Shown here one piece after another: positions 11,605 to 25,931 of a stretch of DNA of 64,000 nucleotides. How positions within the stretch are numbered: the first letter of the stretch is position 1; each line of letters begins with the position of its first letter. The translations under genes and the position numbers were made by a program. Source of the DNA: Trichaptum fuscoviolaceum (taxonomy: Eukaryota; Basidiomycota; Agaricomycetes; Hymenochaetales; Trichaptaceae); assembly GCA_910574455.1 (NCBI GenBank), contig CAJSYZ010000008.1:1428707-1492706 (forward strand), written 5' to 3'. A model generated the notes under the pieces. The model worked only from the letters and a program-made list of their open reading frames with translations, made no database searches and had not been told where the DNA came from.

Positions 11605-13089
11605 ATGAGCATTGTCGTCCCCGCGAGCCAGCTAAGGCACACTATCATCACCGTACGTTGCGAAAACGCTCCTACCGCACCACAGATCGAGTGCGCGTTC
11701 GACGACCAGGCCCCTCCGGGGCTTATTTCGCACGAAGACAAGGGCGCTTCATTTACATTCTCGGACCGCCGTCCTGCTACATTTCGTCGGCGAGTTTCGC
11801 ATACAGCACCTCCTGTAGAGGCCTCCCCTATTGGGTCCCCGCGAGCCGACCTCAGTATTGAGCGCGGTGTGGACCACCGCGGACACTTTGTGCGCATGTC
11901 GTTTTCTCCTGCCCCTTGTTTGACGAGTCTACCCGAGCGGTCGAATCCACCTCCGAGGCAGGGCCCGCCAGGCGCGAACTACTATCCGGAGTCTGAACGA
12001 ATACCAACTCCTCGACAGGCAACTCCCCGAATGCCGACTCCACGACAGCCCACAACTCTCCAGCAAAGTACTTCGTACAACCAACCTGCCTCCACTGAAC
12101 TCATGCCTCCCGCCCTCATATCAAGCGTAAGTGGCTTCATTATAATGCGGTCCTAATAAGCTTGTTTCTCACACCATTATTGTACCAGAACACGCAACCT
12201 TCGCAGAATTTAGATCAGAATGCTCTCGACTTCTCCAGTATGGATTTTTCATTACCATCGGACGATGAGCTGATGAATGGTCCGTCGTACGATGACACAG
12301 CGAGAATGAGCTCTTGCTAAAATTTACTCTGTTACAGCCCTGCAATCGACTTTCAATGGTTTCGATTACTCGCACAATCTTGACTTTCTGATGAGTCAAA
12401 TGTCCGAAGGCACTGTGCCGGATTTCGACATCTCTCAGTCGTTCGACAATACACCAATACCCGCGACTCCGGAATTAACAGCCTCGTCATCTGCGTCCTC
12501 TACATTCAGCTCACCGCCAACTCCCTTTGATTTCGGACTTCCCAGTACATCCCCCTCCTTCAGCACCACAGCCATGAACGGGTCTTCGCACAATGGCGCA
12601 ATTCCGACCCCTCAGCTAGGATCCTCATCACAACTGTGTCCTGTTGACTTATCGATAACTGGCGAGCCTAAGCTCCAGCCCTCGCAGTCGGAGTCTCGGC
12701 TCCTACCGTGTCCCCATCCAGGCTGCAAACGACAATTTAAGAATACGAGCACGCTCACTGGCCATCTTAAAACGCATGCGGGGAAGGGCGCGCGGTTCCC
12801 CTGCTCGTTCCCGCCATGTACGGAGAAGTTCTCAAGGAGGCATGACCAGCTGCGCCACGAGGTTTACAAGCACGGCAAGCGCTGTGAGTGGGTCTGCAAC
12901 AAGTGCAATAGTTTCTTTTCGTATGAGCGCTCGCTCGAGAAGCATACGTGCACGTTAGACAAGAGCCGACGAGGGAGCTTACCCGTGCAGAATGCGCAGC
13001 GGCCCTCCACAGCGTCGGATGACGGAGACGGAGAAGGGAGCACTAATGGAGACGTAACGATGGCCCCCTTGGTAGTTGCCGCACAGTGA
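11605..13089 (+). CDS. C2H2 zinc-finger transcription factor
   Basis: Exons 11605-12126, 12189-12279 and 12338-13089 give 454 residues. The first 290 residues are low-complexity Ser/Pro/Thr-rich with short repeats (TPRQATPRMPTPRQP), likely an activation region. Two classical fingers follow (C-x4-C-x12-H-x3-H, then C-x4-C-x12-H-x5-H) and a third degenerate C-x2-C-x12-H-x-C finger ending ...KHTC. The arrangement resembles single-cluster fungal regulators with a C-terminal DNA-binding domain. The second donor is weak (GTCCGT) but is the only one that keeps frame. It sits between TPS1 and a methyltransferase, so a role in their control is possible but not shown. Confidence 0.85.
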
Positions 13090-13413
13090 AACTTCCGTCT
13101 CTTACCCTTGAACCACTCACTCACCTGTAAAACGCAGTGCTTGCTAACGAATCGCACGACACTTGAATGTATAGTAACTTATACACACTCCTTGTACAAG
13201 AGTTTATTATCGCTTATTTGCTTACTATCCCTTGAACAGCAATATATGCTGTTGTCATTCTTTTACCTATATGATTTAAATTCACCCACAGTGTATATTC
13301 AAACCCTATCACTCATGCATACGTAGATGTAATAAATCGCAATTGGAATATGAACTTCATTGGAAAACAATACACATATGCGCACGCTGCGATTTCGACA
13401 AAATTCATCGTCT

Positions 13414-14545
13414 TTAGTCGACGCAGACACTCCAAAACATCCAGTCACGCCTTCCTTCTCCAGACTCAAAAGGGAGAAGTTGCGCAATAACGGACACATG
13501 CATCTCAGCGAACGATTCACCCCTTGCTTCTGTAAATGCCCTGCGCCACATAGCCTTCCATGAGTCTGGGCTATGCTCGAATTTTATTCTGTTGTAACTC
13601 GCCTATCAGCCCAACTAGTCGCACGCGGCGCTAAGTCAATCTGCCTACCTGCCTGGGAAGTCAACCACAACAGTCGCAGTCTTTTGTCCCAGGTGTCTGC
13701 CGAATATGATATTGTGAGAGTCGTCTTTCAATAATCGGATGAGGCGCAGTGCGATGGCGTATTGTGGTTCCTCCGTGAACAGGTGAAAGAGTGCACCAGC
13801 GTAGATATGTGATAACCGTCCTTCGAGCTGACGTAGAGTTTGGACCTCATTGATAGGCATAGTCGAAAGTTCGCCTGCGGATTCAAGGGGAAGTTCGAAG
13901 ATGTCTCCGGTGATGAAATTTATCTGACATTCATCTCTGTCGCCGAAAAGCTTGTAGCCAGACTCGATGAATGTATCCCGAAGGTCACAACCAACTATGT
14001 TTTGAGCTGGGTATCCGTCTTGCACTAGTTTTCGAGCGTCTGTACCCACTGACAGTGGGATAAATTAGTTAGTTGCCAAAGGATGAAGTATAGGGTGTAT
14101 GGATTGGTACGAAAGAAGCTCACTACAGCAACCGATATCAAGAAGGCATGTGTCTCCTTTCTTTCCCGCCTCCAGCACAGTAGAATACGCCGGGTTGGAA
14201 GACATCATCAAGTTCGTAAAATGGAAGAATCGTATGCATGGATATGTGTGAACTTGACTGCATGTTAAGCAACAAGATATCGGTGTTTCTTTCTGGGCGA
14301 AGGAACATGTGCACTCACAACAGTCTATCGAAGTATTTCCAGAGTTCTATCAGCGCTCAAGGTAATAGCCTGGCGCAGACGTACTCTTTTTGTACCTCTA
14401 GAACGCGCTTTTCAACCTCACTGTCATCCACAGACACCGCAGAACGTAAGAACTCCCGCTCTTGTAGGCTTGGCCGGAATAGAGAAGCATCAAGGGAAGG
14501 GGCAGGAGGGGGCTTGTTCTCGTCTAATCTACTATACGCCTTCAT
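13414..14545 (-). CDS. SAM-dependent methyltransferase of the fungal secondary-metabolite type
   Basis: Exons 13414-13597, 13649-14048, 14124-14257 and 14385-14545 give 292 residues, the normal family length. Seen in order: HTYPCIRFFHFT entry motif, LLDIGCCMGTDARK (SAM-binding glycine motif, here GCCMG split by an intron), NIVGCDLRDTF, HIYAGALFHLF, and the terminal HSPDSWKAMWRRAF motif. This family includes enzymes that methylate fungal polyketides and meroterpenoids. The 3' exon uses the second AG (GCGAG^T), which rescues a frame that otherwise stops at 13645. The first intron is long for this genome (127 nt) and could hide a 6-nt micro-exon. Substrate unknown. Confidence 0.85.
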
Positions 14546-15364
14546 TCCGCTCTGAAGAGTGATCAACGAAAAGTTGGCCTTGATAGAAGATGCGAAGGGT
14601 CACAGAGAGACTATCCGTCTCTGTCGGGTGGGAGCGTCGAACTCGTTTGTAAGACGTTGCTTCGTTCTGTCCCACGTCCGCTCCTATGTGGCCACCTTCT
14701 CCCGTCGGATAAAGCAACGAGTGCCCTTGAGAAGTCATGAGCGCGAAAGTTATAATCGTATAACACCGCGTTTATGTCTTCTCGTGCGGGTACACCTTAG
14801 ATCAAGCCAGATCCTTCCGAGTTGCGCGGCTGAGAGTACATGCATCCCAGCTCGTTGAGATTCTGCCCTGTGGCAATAGGCGTTGAACATCCCAGACACA
14901 GGCACGGCAGACGCACCCAAGAAACTCTAGACGTCCAGAACCACGAAACCAAATTAGATCGTCTATGTATACACAAATACTCGCTCACGAGATCATATGC
15001 CATCGATTCACGCAGCGAAGAGGAGGTATACAGCTATAAACGTGCAAAACTGTCGAGAAGGACCTCAGGGAGCCTTTCAGAGCAAACATCTCCCAAAGAT
15101 CAGGACGCCAGACGCCCGCGCGAACCGCGAGATGGTTTCTTCAAAGTGGTACCAGCGACAATTCGTTTTGTATGAGGCAGAAGATGACTGGATAACTGAT
15201 ATCTGGTAAGCGGAGCAGGAGTCAAGGCTTAGTCACTGAGATTGACTTTTGACAAGTGTTCAAGTTGCTCAGGCTGAACAAATAACGCGTAAATAACTTT
15301 GAGTTCAAGTCCACGTGCATTCAAGCTACTTTTGCGTCTTTCCCTCTTGTGCACTAGCTCTTAC
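14546..15364. other. Divergent intergenic region
   Basis: This lies between the methyltransferase start and Vps71. An open plus-strand frame runs 14840-15175 but has no recognisable domain and no partner exon; I see no gene here. Confidence 0.35.
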
Positions 15365-16048
15365 ATGGCTCAGGTAGATCGCAAGCAACGTGAGCATGAC
15401 CATCAAAGAGATGTCCACGCATTACTAACTGAAGTTAGAAAGTAAAACGTCAGACGCAAAAGCCATCTGCTCCAGTAGGCCTCGCACCAGAGGTTATCGC
15501 AAAACGCACTAAAAGACATCTGGAAGAGCTCGAGGTAAGCCAGGCAGTGCCATCAACCTCATATCTTTGTATGCTGATGTTCTGTTATATAAGAGGACTA
15601 ACTACACTGAGCCTAGCATCTCTCTGGTCGGCATTACATTCGGGGATGGAGACAAATCTGCCAGAAGTAGGGCACGAGAGACTATCTCAGACAAACGTGT
15701 TGTTTCAGGCAGCACTCGAAAGAAAACACAATCTAAAGCCGTACGAGACGCCTTGGTGTATAGGAAAAATCTGGCCACTCTTATTGAAGAATCCGTAAGT
15801 GCAGTATTGAATCTCGTCTAATGAGTCTCATAAACCAAATTATTGCACAGGGTATAGCAAGCCTTCCGCCAGACGTACCCACCTACCTCACGGCTGCTGC
15901 ACCTCCGCCTTCAGAGCCACCTCGGTTAATTTGCACAGTCTGTGGTTATTGGGGCCGCTACAAATGCCGGAGGTGCTCCATGGCGTATTGCGACAAAAAG
16001 TGCGAAGAGACACATAATGACACAAGATGCGAACGCCGATTGTACTGA
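15365..16048 (+). CDS. vps71: Vps71/ZNHIT1, SWR1 chromatin-remodelling subunit
   Basis: Exons 15365-15373, 15439-15534, 15594-15794 and 15851-16048 give 167 residues. The first coding exon holds only three codons (Met-Ala-Gln). A basic N-terminus with KRHLEELERTNY leads to a C-terminal HIT zinc finger (CTVCGYWGRYKCRRCSMAYC, then C..H..C). Vps71/Swc6 anchors the SWR1 complex that deposits H2A.Z. The family call rests on the zf-HIT domain plus the LEELERxNY element. The stop lies 44 bp from that of Swd2 on the other strand. Confidence 0.93.
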
Positions 16049-16092
16049 GACACGCGTAGTGGACAACGGATATATTTCGCTTTCTCGATATC

Positions 16093-17506
16093 TCATCCAA
16101 GAGTCCTCTTTTTCAGCAACTCGCGCATATCCTCCGCTCCGTCCCCAGCCTGGTCAGGTAACCAGAATGCCTGCGCTGTGGTTAATTCGGTGTCTGGAGA
16201 GAGAAAAAGACAGTGCTTACCAGCTCAGCACCTGCGGACGCCATCATTGCGTATCGAGGGTTGAAACGAACACAACGTGATGGTCCCGGATGTCCTTCTA
16301 CCGTCGATATTGGTTGCAGAACCTTTGGCGGCCTGTTTGGGTCAACCGGCTCGCTCGTGAACACAGGAAGGTTTTGCACGTCCCAAATACAAATTTTTCC
16401 GTCGACACTTCCGCCAACTATGAATTTGCTATCAGGTGTCCATGATACTTCTTCGCCACTGATCCCCTTTGTAGGGTTTACGCCGGGTATCACATCTATC
16501 CTCACCCTTTCTAAACCGACGTGCCCCTCCAACTTTGCCAGCAAATGTCCTTCAAACGCGTCCAGTACGTAGTGCGCGTCACCCGACGTGCCAACGAGTA
16601 TATATTTTCCGTTTGAGGAGAACGCAAGGGATGTCATGTATATTTGTCGGGGTGGGAAGCTGATTTTTTTCAGCAGGGGATCGTCAAGTGTCATTGTGAG
16701 GAATGGTTCTTTGTCAAAGTTGTTCATATCATATAATAAAATGCGAGAGAAGTTGTTGATGGCAACAGCAAAGACAAGACCAGAACTATCGTACGCAACC
16801 AAAGGTGACGATGGTAAGTTTAAGAGGCCTCGACAATTTGGTGTGCGGAGGTCCCACAATCGAACAGTTCGGTCAATAGATCCTGACATGAACCCATCAT
16901 CGACAGGTGAGACCTCGAGCGTGATAACACGTTCCTTATGTCCCTTGAAGTATTGGAGGTATTTGTTATCGTGGAGAGAGTGGTATCGAATGGTGTCGTC
17001 TTCTTTCGTTGATGCATAAATGATTGCTGTATTTTTGTGTGTGAAGCGGGGCAGATCAACACCATATTTCTTCGAATGGAGTGTCTTCAGATACCTACGA
17101 ACCTGGTTAGACTGTTCACCTCTCAAGTGTAGAGCAAACAGGGATTACGCACTTCCCATTCTTGCAGCTGTATAATCGGAATGTCTCATCCTCACCTGCA
17201 GTCACAATTGTATTTCCCGAGTCATCGAACGACATGCCCGTAATGTGTCGCGGTCCTTGTGGGGGTCCGCGAGGGGATGCAGAACCTGGAGAGCCCGATG
17301 CCACAGGTTCCACCGCATTCTTGAAAATCCGCGCAGGCTTGAACTTAGACTAAGAAAAGAGCGTCACTGATTACAATTTTGTCGTCTACATTTGTGTCTG
17401 TGCATACCATCATATGGGCATTCAAGCTCAAGGATGCAGGCAGCACCGGCGGCTGCACTGGCGTCGCCGGTGTGCTTGCACTGTTGCTTGGACCCGCACT
17501 CGCCAT
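16093..17506 (-). CDS. swd2: Swd2/WDR82, WD40 subunit of COMPASS and cleavage/polyadenylation factor
   Basis: Exons 16093-16170, 16221-17102, 17149-17349 and 17408-17506 give 419 residues. A Pro/Ser-rich N-terminus precedes KFKPARIFKNA and a WD40 propeller with VTAGEDETFRLYSC, LHSKKYGVDLPRFTH, YFKGHKERVITLEVSPVDDGF, SGSIDRTVRLWDL and a last blade ending FWLPD. These are hallmark Swd2/WDR82 strings. The protein couples Set1 H3K4 methylation with RNA 3'-end processing. The insert between blades 1 and 2 (PRGPPQGPRH) is longer than in yeasts. Confidence 0.95.
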
Positions 17507-17713
17507 TTAAACGCCTTCGCTAGTAGTTTTGATAGATGGCTTGGTTGTCGAGCACTCCTAAGTAGCACAGTGCAATATCCCAGAATTTGGTACGCGTCAA
17601 GAGGTTTCAAGAAGAACGCGAAGCGCGAAATTGAACCTCATTTAGTCGAAGCTATATTTTTGCTTAGGTCATCGACTTGAAGTGTCTCAAACTCCTTCGC
17701 GCTAACCACGACA
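17507..17713. promoter_or_regulatory. Short divergent promoter, Swd2 / Rpb5
   Basis: Only 207 bp separate the two start codons, so both transcripts must share or abut promoter sequence. No TATA box is evident. Confidence 0.5.
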
Positions 17714-18631
17714 ATGGCCGACAACGTAGGCGGACCTGACGAAGCTGCAAGGTTATGGAGAGTGAACAGAACAGTGCACGAACTTGTCAAAGACCGGGTG
17801 TGTTCATTTTGCATCAACATCGAGTAAAGCAGAGCTTACGGGGTTTCCAGGGATTTCAAGTTTCCGATGAAGAAATCAGCATGGATCTTGCGACGTTTAA
17901 AGAGCAATATGCTAACAGCGGTGGAAGTGTTGAGTATGATCACCGAAATCCTTTGTTATGAATGACAATCTTATGTTTATGCCTCTTGCACAGTCGCAAT
18001 CAGTTGAACTTCTTCACAAACCACCAGTTTCAGAACTCGGACCAAATTTTTGTGTTCTTCTCGGAGGAAAGAAGCGTTGGCGTGAAAACGATGCGCAAGT
18101 AAGCTTGACTTACTCCTGTCCACATAAACAAATTTTGAATGTGTTACAGGTTGCTTGGTATTTTAGAGGAGAAGGCTATCAATAGGGGAATTATTATCTT
18201 TCCTGGAAACATGACTCCGTCTGCGCGCAAGGTGCGCATTCTCTTACTTACATCTAGTTTCTAAACCAAGTAGTATCTTCGTTCTCTAGGTTATTGTTGC
18301 AATGTCACATCAGTATCGCCTCGAAGAGTTCTCGGAATCCGACCTTCTAGTTAACATAACTAGACACATCCTTGTCCCTCAACATGAGGTACTGAGCCCC
18401 GAAGAGAAGAAAGCCCTTTTGGAAAAATAGTACGTATTCATACTCTCCTTGTACCGAGATAGCTATGCTGACATATCTATTTCCAGTCGGTTGAAGGAGA
18501 CGCAATTACCTCGTATACAATTGGCAGATCCGGTGGCTCGATATTACGGTCTGCGGAGAGGTCAGGTCGTGAAGATCACTCGACCGTCTGAAACGGCAGG
18601 ACGCTACGCCAGCTATCGAATCTGCTTCTGA
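17714..18631 (+). CDS. rpb5: Rpb5 (ABC27), subunit shared by RNA polymerases I, II and III
   Basis: Exons 17714-17797, 17851-17933, 17994-18098, 18150-18231, 18290-18429 and 18487-18631 give 212 residues, the conserved length. Both domains are clear: N-terminal jaw domain ([36 protein letters not shown]) and C-terminal assembly domain ([39 protein letters not shown], then [17 protein letters not shown]). Very high certainty. The second intron starts at GTATGA and would otherwise add a stop. Confidence 0.98.
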
Positions 18632-18941
18632 GCACTTCTGAAAAGTATATATCATTCTAATTCAATGTGCAAACATCGCGACCTTTTATTACCCTCTGAT
18701 TTGTTTTCGTTTGTTTCTGCCTTAGATGTAGTGAAGACCTTCGTCATTGTATTATCCATAATCTCTATATTGTCGTGACATAACTATGTGCGTAATGAAA
18801 TGCATGAGATATAGTGTGTACAGAGGTATACATTGCAAGATTAAGTGGGGGCGTTAAAGTCTAGTAATGGGAAAAGATAGCACAATCAAGAAAGAGAACG
18901 TATGGAACCACCTGTCAGAATCCGATAGAGCAATGCAAGCT
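18632..18941. other. Convergent 3' flanks
   Basis: AT-rich 310 bp between the Rpb5 and Hsp40 stops; no gene seen. Confidence 0.4.
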
Positions 18942-20848
18942 CTATTGTGTCCGACATTCCGGCTGATCGTTCTCATCGTCTTCATCTGTCCATTCGCCCT
19001 CGTCGTCTTCGTCGCCTCCAAAACGGGACGAAGAACCATTCATGAAGTCGGAGCCTGCGGGGAAAGAACGGTTACGAACGTCTACAAAGTCGTTCTCTGC
19101 ATTATACCGCGCGTCATCAACCACGCTAGGGAGCGGATCAAGTTCTGGCTTTTTCGGCGGAAGTATCTTCTCGAGGGCAGCCCGATCGGTGTCCTTCAAC
19201 CAGTCTCCCTCAGGGAATTCAACATCAAAGACGACATACAGGTCGCCTTTAATGTCCGGATTCTTGTACTGCGGCATACCCTCTCCACGTAAGATAATGG
19301 TGTCGCCCGGTCGTATTGCTTTACCAGGCGGACTATCTACACGTATACCGCGCCCATCAAGGTGAGTTAGAAGAATTCGTGAGAAGCCGAGAAGTGATTC
19401 AGAGAGCGTTATGGACACCCGTGTAAGGAGATCGTTTCCTGAACGCTCAAAAGACTCATGGCGTTGAAGTTGGAGGTCAAAAATAACGTCACCGGCGGGG
19501 ATGTTGGGCTAGTTATAGCGAAAAGAATACACCGTCAGCCCTTATTCACCATGCATGGAATAGTAACTCACCGATTGGTCTCCTTCGCCGGCTAGGACTA
19601 TTCTTTGTCGATCAGTCATGCCCTTTTCGACATAAATCTCCTGTCGCTTCTTTTCTTTGACAGTTTCCTTCCCCTTGCATTTTTTGCACCTGATGAATTG
19701 TTACAGTAAACATTCCTGCGCTCCACCGATAAGCTTTCTTTCCATGCTCACCTATCCTTTTCACGCAACTTTTCACCTTTACCTGCACACTCTTCACACC
19801 TTACACGGGATTGACCATACAATGAAGGACCGAGCTATTGAGTTTATCTGAGCTTCATCAAGACGCGAAGAACACCAGGTACTAAACTCACTGGAGTCTG
19901 CGTGAAAGTGAAACCATTCCCTTCGCACTTCACGCACTGCTTAGGCTTCGCCTTCCCTTTAGCTCCAGTGCTAAAAAGAAGTTAGTAGGGTACCTACTTT
20001 TCGTAATATGCGGTGAAAATTAAGGGACATACCCGTCGCAGGAACTGCAAACCACTTCCTTCTCCATGTTCATTTTCACATGTTTGCCATTGTAAAGGTC
20101 CTCGAGCGTCACTTCGTATGGGATTATGGAGTCCTGTCCTTTACGAGGTCTTGGACCAGGACCACCCATCCCTGGCCCTCCAAAGGCGAAGGAGAATCCG
20201 CCTCCGAAGAGTCCCGCAAAGATATCAGAAGGATCCATGCCATCCATCCCGGGATGACCACCTCCTGCTAAACCTTCCAGTCCATGGCGATCATACGCCT
20301 CTCTCGTATCTGGGTTCGAAAGTATCTCATACCTATCGAAGAAGATTACAGATACAAGGAATGAGTGCGGGCAACTGATGGGAGGGGGAGTTAAATTTAC
20401 GCCTGCTGGATACCTTGGAAGCGCTCGCCAGCTTCAGGGTCATTGATGTTCTAGGTAAACTACGTTCATAATTTCCGACATGACGCCAAATGAAGTTTTC
20501 TACCTTATCCTACGAGCGGAAAGAAGTCACCATGTGAGTCCAACAAACAGGAAATCAAGCAGGTTTCAGTACGCACTGGATGGTGTTCTTTGGCCTATAT
20601 GAAAGCAAACATTCATCTCCGTCAAATAAACCAAGGGAATGTAAACGACCTTTTTACGGTATGCCTTCTTGATCTCCTCTAATACAGTCTTAGATAGCAC
20701 CTGACTAGCTTAGGACACAACGCGTACCTTCATCAGCTGTCACGGATATGCTGAGAAGTTCATACAAGTCCGTCTCAACAGGCACTTTCGGAACGTGTTA
20801 GCGCGAAACTCAAATGCACATAGCAATCGGACGATTGGGGTTCTCACT
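18942..20848 (-). CDS. ydj1: Type I Hsp40 co-chaperone (Ydj1/DnaJA), farnesylated, 11 exons
   Basis: Exons: 18942-19508, 19572-19689, 19752-19834, 19892-19970, 20033-20332, 20401-20450, 20504-20509, 20577-20594, 20650-20678, 20728-20784 and the single base 20848; total 435 residues. Order: J domain with HPD motif, Gly/Phe region (FAGLFGGGFSFAFGG), zinc domain with four CxxCxG repeats (CSSCDGTG, CVKCEGNG, CEECAGKG, CKKCKGKE), client-binding barrels, acidic tail, and a C-terminal CRTQ CaaX box for farnesylation as in Ydj1. It stimulates Hsp70 ATPase at ER and mitochondrial surfaces. Odd points: the ATG seems to be split (A at 20848, TG at 20783-20784) and Asp-Lys of HPD-K sits on a 6-nt exon. 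Confidence 0.92.
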
Positions 20849-21419
20849 ATTAAATGAGTTTTGTGTATTCAAGCTTCAGGAGAAAGGATTCTGAGTTGAA
20901 GCAGAGTAGCGAAGATAGAGAAAGGGGGAAGAAATAATACAGAAGACAGAGAGTTATAAGCGCTTGGCGCGTCGCGAAAGCTCACTGTGTCAAATTTTAG
21001 GACGCGTGTGATATTACGTCAGCATATAAAAATTGCGTGGCTTTTCAATTTTTATCAGGAGAACACTGTCTTCAACCACTACGTTCACATCGTCAAGTGC
21101 CGCAAATATTGGTGGTACGTACTTTTCATCGCATTGAATCAAATGATGTCTCTTTATATAAACTTATCTACATTGTCCGACCGGTTTCTCGGAATGGCGA
21201 CTATATAATTCTGATTCGTTTTGTCTGCATGTTTCTGAGTTAGTGACTGACACTTCATTCAATAGATCGTCCTCGAACACTGGACTTGACAAGGGGTTAG
21301 GGTCTTGAAGCATCTAGATTGACGGAACGTCCGGAGGCTGTGGGGTCTCGCATAGTGTGTAGCCAGGTGTATCGATAGTTACTCTGACCATGCTAAAGTC
21401 TGGCAGTCATAGAATAACA
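20849..21419. promoter_or_regulatory. Divergent intergenic region, Hsp40 / Rcm1
   Basis: This 571 bp contains no supported gene; a plus-strand ORF at 20987-21208 has no family resemblance. It should hold both promoters and the 5' UTR exon of the Hsp40 gene. Confidence 0.4.
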
Positions 21420-24071
<2,652 letters not shown>

Positions 24072-25931
24072 TTACTGTTGAGGCACAGCCGTCTGCGCCT
24101 GGTTATACTGCTGTTGATAATACTGTGCGTAAGCTGTGGAGTAGTCCTGACCGCTGTAGCCTTGAGGATATGAGCCTTGATACCACGATGACTGTGTTCC
24201 ATAACCAGCGCCATAACCAGAACCAGAACCGCCAAAGGCTTGAGGGGGACGATAGCCGTTCTGCCCGTTCGCGTTCTGGTTAGCACCTGGAGTCGTAGTT
24301 TGCCACATCTCCGGACGACGCCAGGGAGGAATGTCGGATCCACCGCCAGTTATGCCAGCCCCACCTCCCCACGCCTTGCCAGAGCCAGGTCCTGCGGTCT
24401 CGCCAAGTTCTGCCATAAGACTGGCGTATTCCGAGTCGAAGTTGCCTCTGTTGGCCTGCGGGGCACCAGGAGGTGCGTTAGGGTCAGATTTTACCGTGCA
24501 GTCTCTCGCCATATGTCCCGCACTTCCGCAAACGCGACAGATGATGTTAGCTGTAAAGTTTTTCTGTTCTGGGCAATCATATTTCCGATGACCAACTCCC
24601 CCACAGTTCTGGCAGATCTGGTTTTCATCGTCACGAAGTGTACCATTCAATGCAGCAAGTTCACGAAGCTGGTTACGTTTGTGGTCGTTCTGCCCTTCTG
24701 GGGTAGATGCCGCCTAAGAAAAAGTCAAGGTCAGACTAAGATATTAACGTAAGCAAGCAAGCGAGGCGCTTACCGTTTCAATAACTCTGTTTATCATCCT
24801 AACACACGCAGCCACCTTTTCTTCTGAGTCAGCCATCACAAGACAGTGCAAATCTTCCTCAGCGTCATCAGCAAACTGGTCGGGTTTCCCTTTACCCTCC
24901 TTAATGCTCCCCTTCCCTCGAATACTGATCTTCGCACCACTTTCCCGTTCCATTTTCTTCAGACTGTTACCCCGAGGACCAACGAGCAATCCGAAGAAGT
25001 TTATCTCAGGGAATTCCTTGACGGGTATGTACACCTTCTCAGATGGACGCTGTGACCGCTTTTGCTGGTGATACTCAACGGGAGGACGGAAGTTGGGGTC
25101 ATTTTTTAATGCACGATCAACAAGCTTGATACGTTCGTCTTCCAGTTTCTTCTTGTAGCGTACTTCCCGCGTATTGGTTCGGCGACCATGGGCATCATAC
25201 GTTGGCGGTGGAGAAGGAGACCTGCAAGAATGTATCAGAAACTAGAGTAAAGCCCGTCTCCTGATCGACTCACCTTTCTCTTTCTGGTGGAACGAAATCA
25301 TTCATGCGAAGTTTGCGATTAATTTCTTCTAGACGAAGATGAATAGCATAATTATCGAGCTGTGCTTGGGATATGCCACTGGCGGAGATCGCTGTAGGAA
25401 GACCGGGAAGCTCTGTTTTCGCCTCTCCCCAACGACTACGGCGTTTTCGGGGGGCGTTAGGATCAACTGTCAGCGACAAAATAAAGTGAGGTGGCATGAT
25501 CGGTTAGTACAGATATTCAGTGAGTTAAGTTTTCCAAATTGACAGGAGGCAGAATGAAGTAACCATCAGCAAGCTGTTTGGATCACAAGCTATGTTCTCT
25601 GACTGCGGCCAGTACAAGTAGACAGCAACAAAAAGACGATCTTCACGTACCATGAGCGTTAGAGGCGGGGGATTGTTCACGAGATCTGTCCTCAGAATGA
25701 TCTCGAGGCTGTGGACGAGGATACGCAGATGGTGAGGGTTGCGCAAGTTGCGGAGGAGCGCTATCTTCGACAGGAGCAGGTCCAAAGCGCCGACGGCTAC
25801 CAAGGGGAACTTTTCAATTATAATTAGTGATTAGATCCATGGTGACAGTTGAAATTGAATACGCTAAGATGCGAGTAGGAACACGTACCTTCATTCGTCC
25901 CAGTGATCTGTTTTGTAGCGGGTCTCCACAT
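24072..25931 (-). CDS. bbp: Branch-point binding protein (Bbp/Msl5, SF1)
   Basis: Exons 24072-24713, 24774-25221, 25274-25466, 25651-25809 and 25889-25931 give 494 residues. Order: N-terminal SPSP-type linker and helix hairpin ([10 protein letters not shown], then [11 protein letters not shown] and the [19 protein letters not shown] motif), KH/QUA2 domain ([40 protein letters not shown]), two zinc knuckles ([14 protein letters not shown] and [14 protein letters not shown]), and a Gly/Tyr/Gln-rich tail. The protein recognises the intron branch site with U2AF. This genome's introns do show CTAAC/CTGAC boxes. Very high certainty. Confidence 0.97.

Noticed and set aside
13645..14049. Methyltransferase as a short truncated gene
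   Set aside because: The stop at 13645 lies inside an intron; using the acceptor GCGAG^T recovers the conserved C-terminal HSPDSW motif and a normal length.
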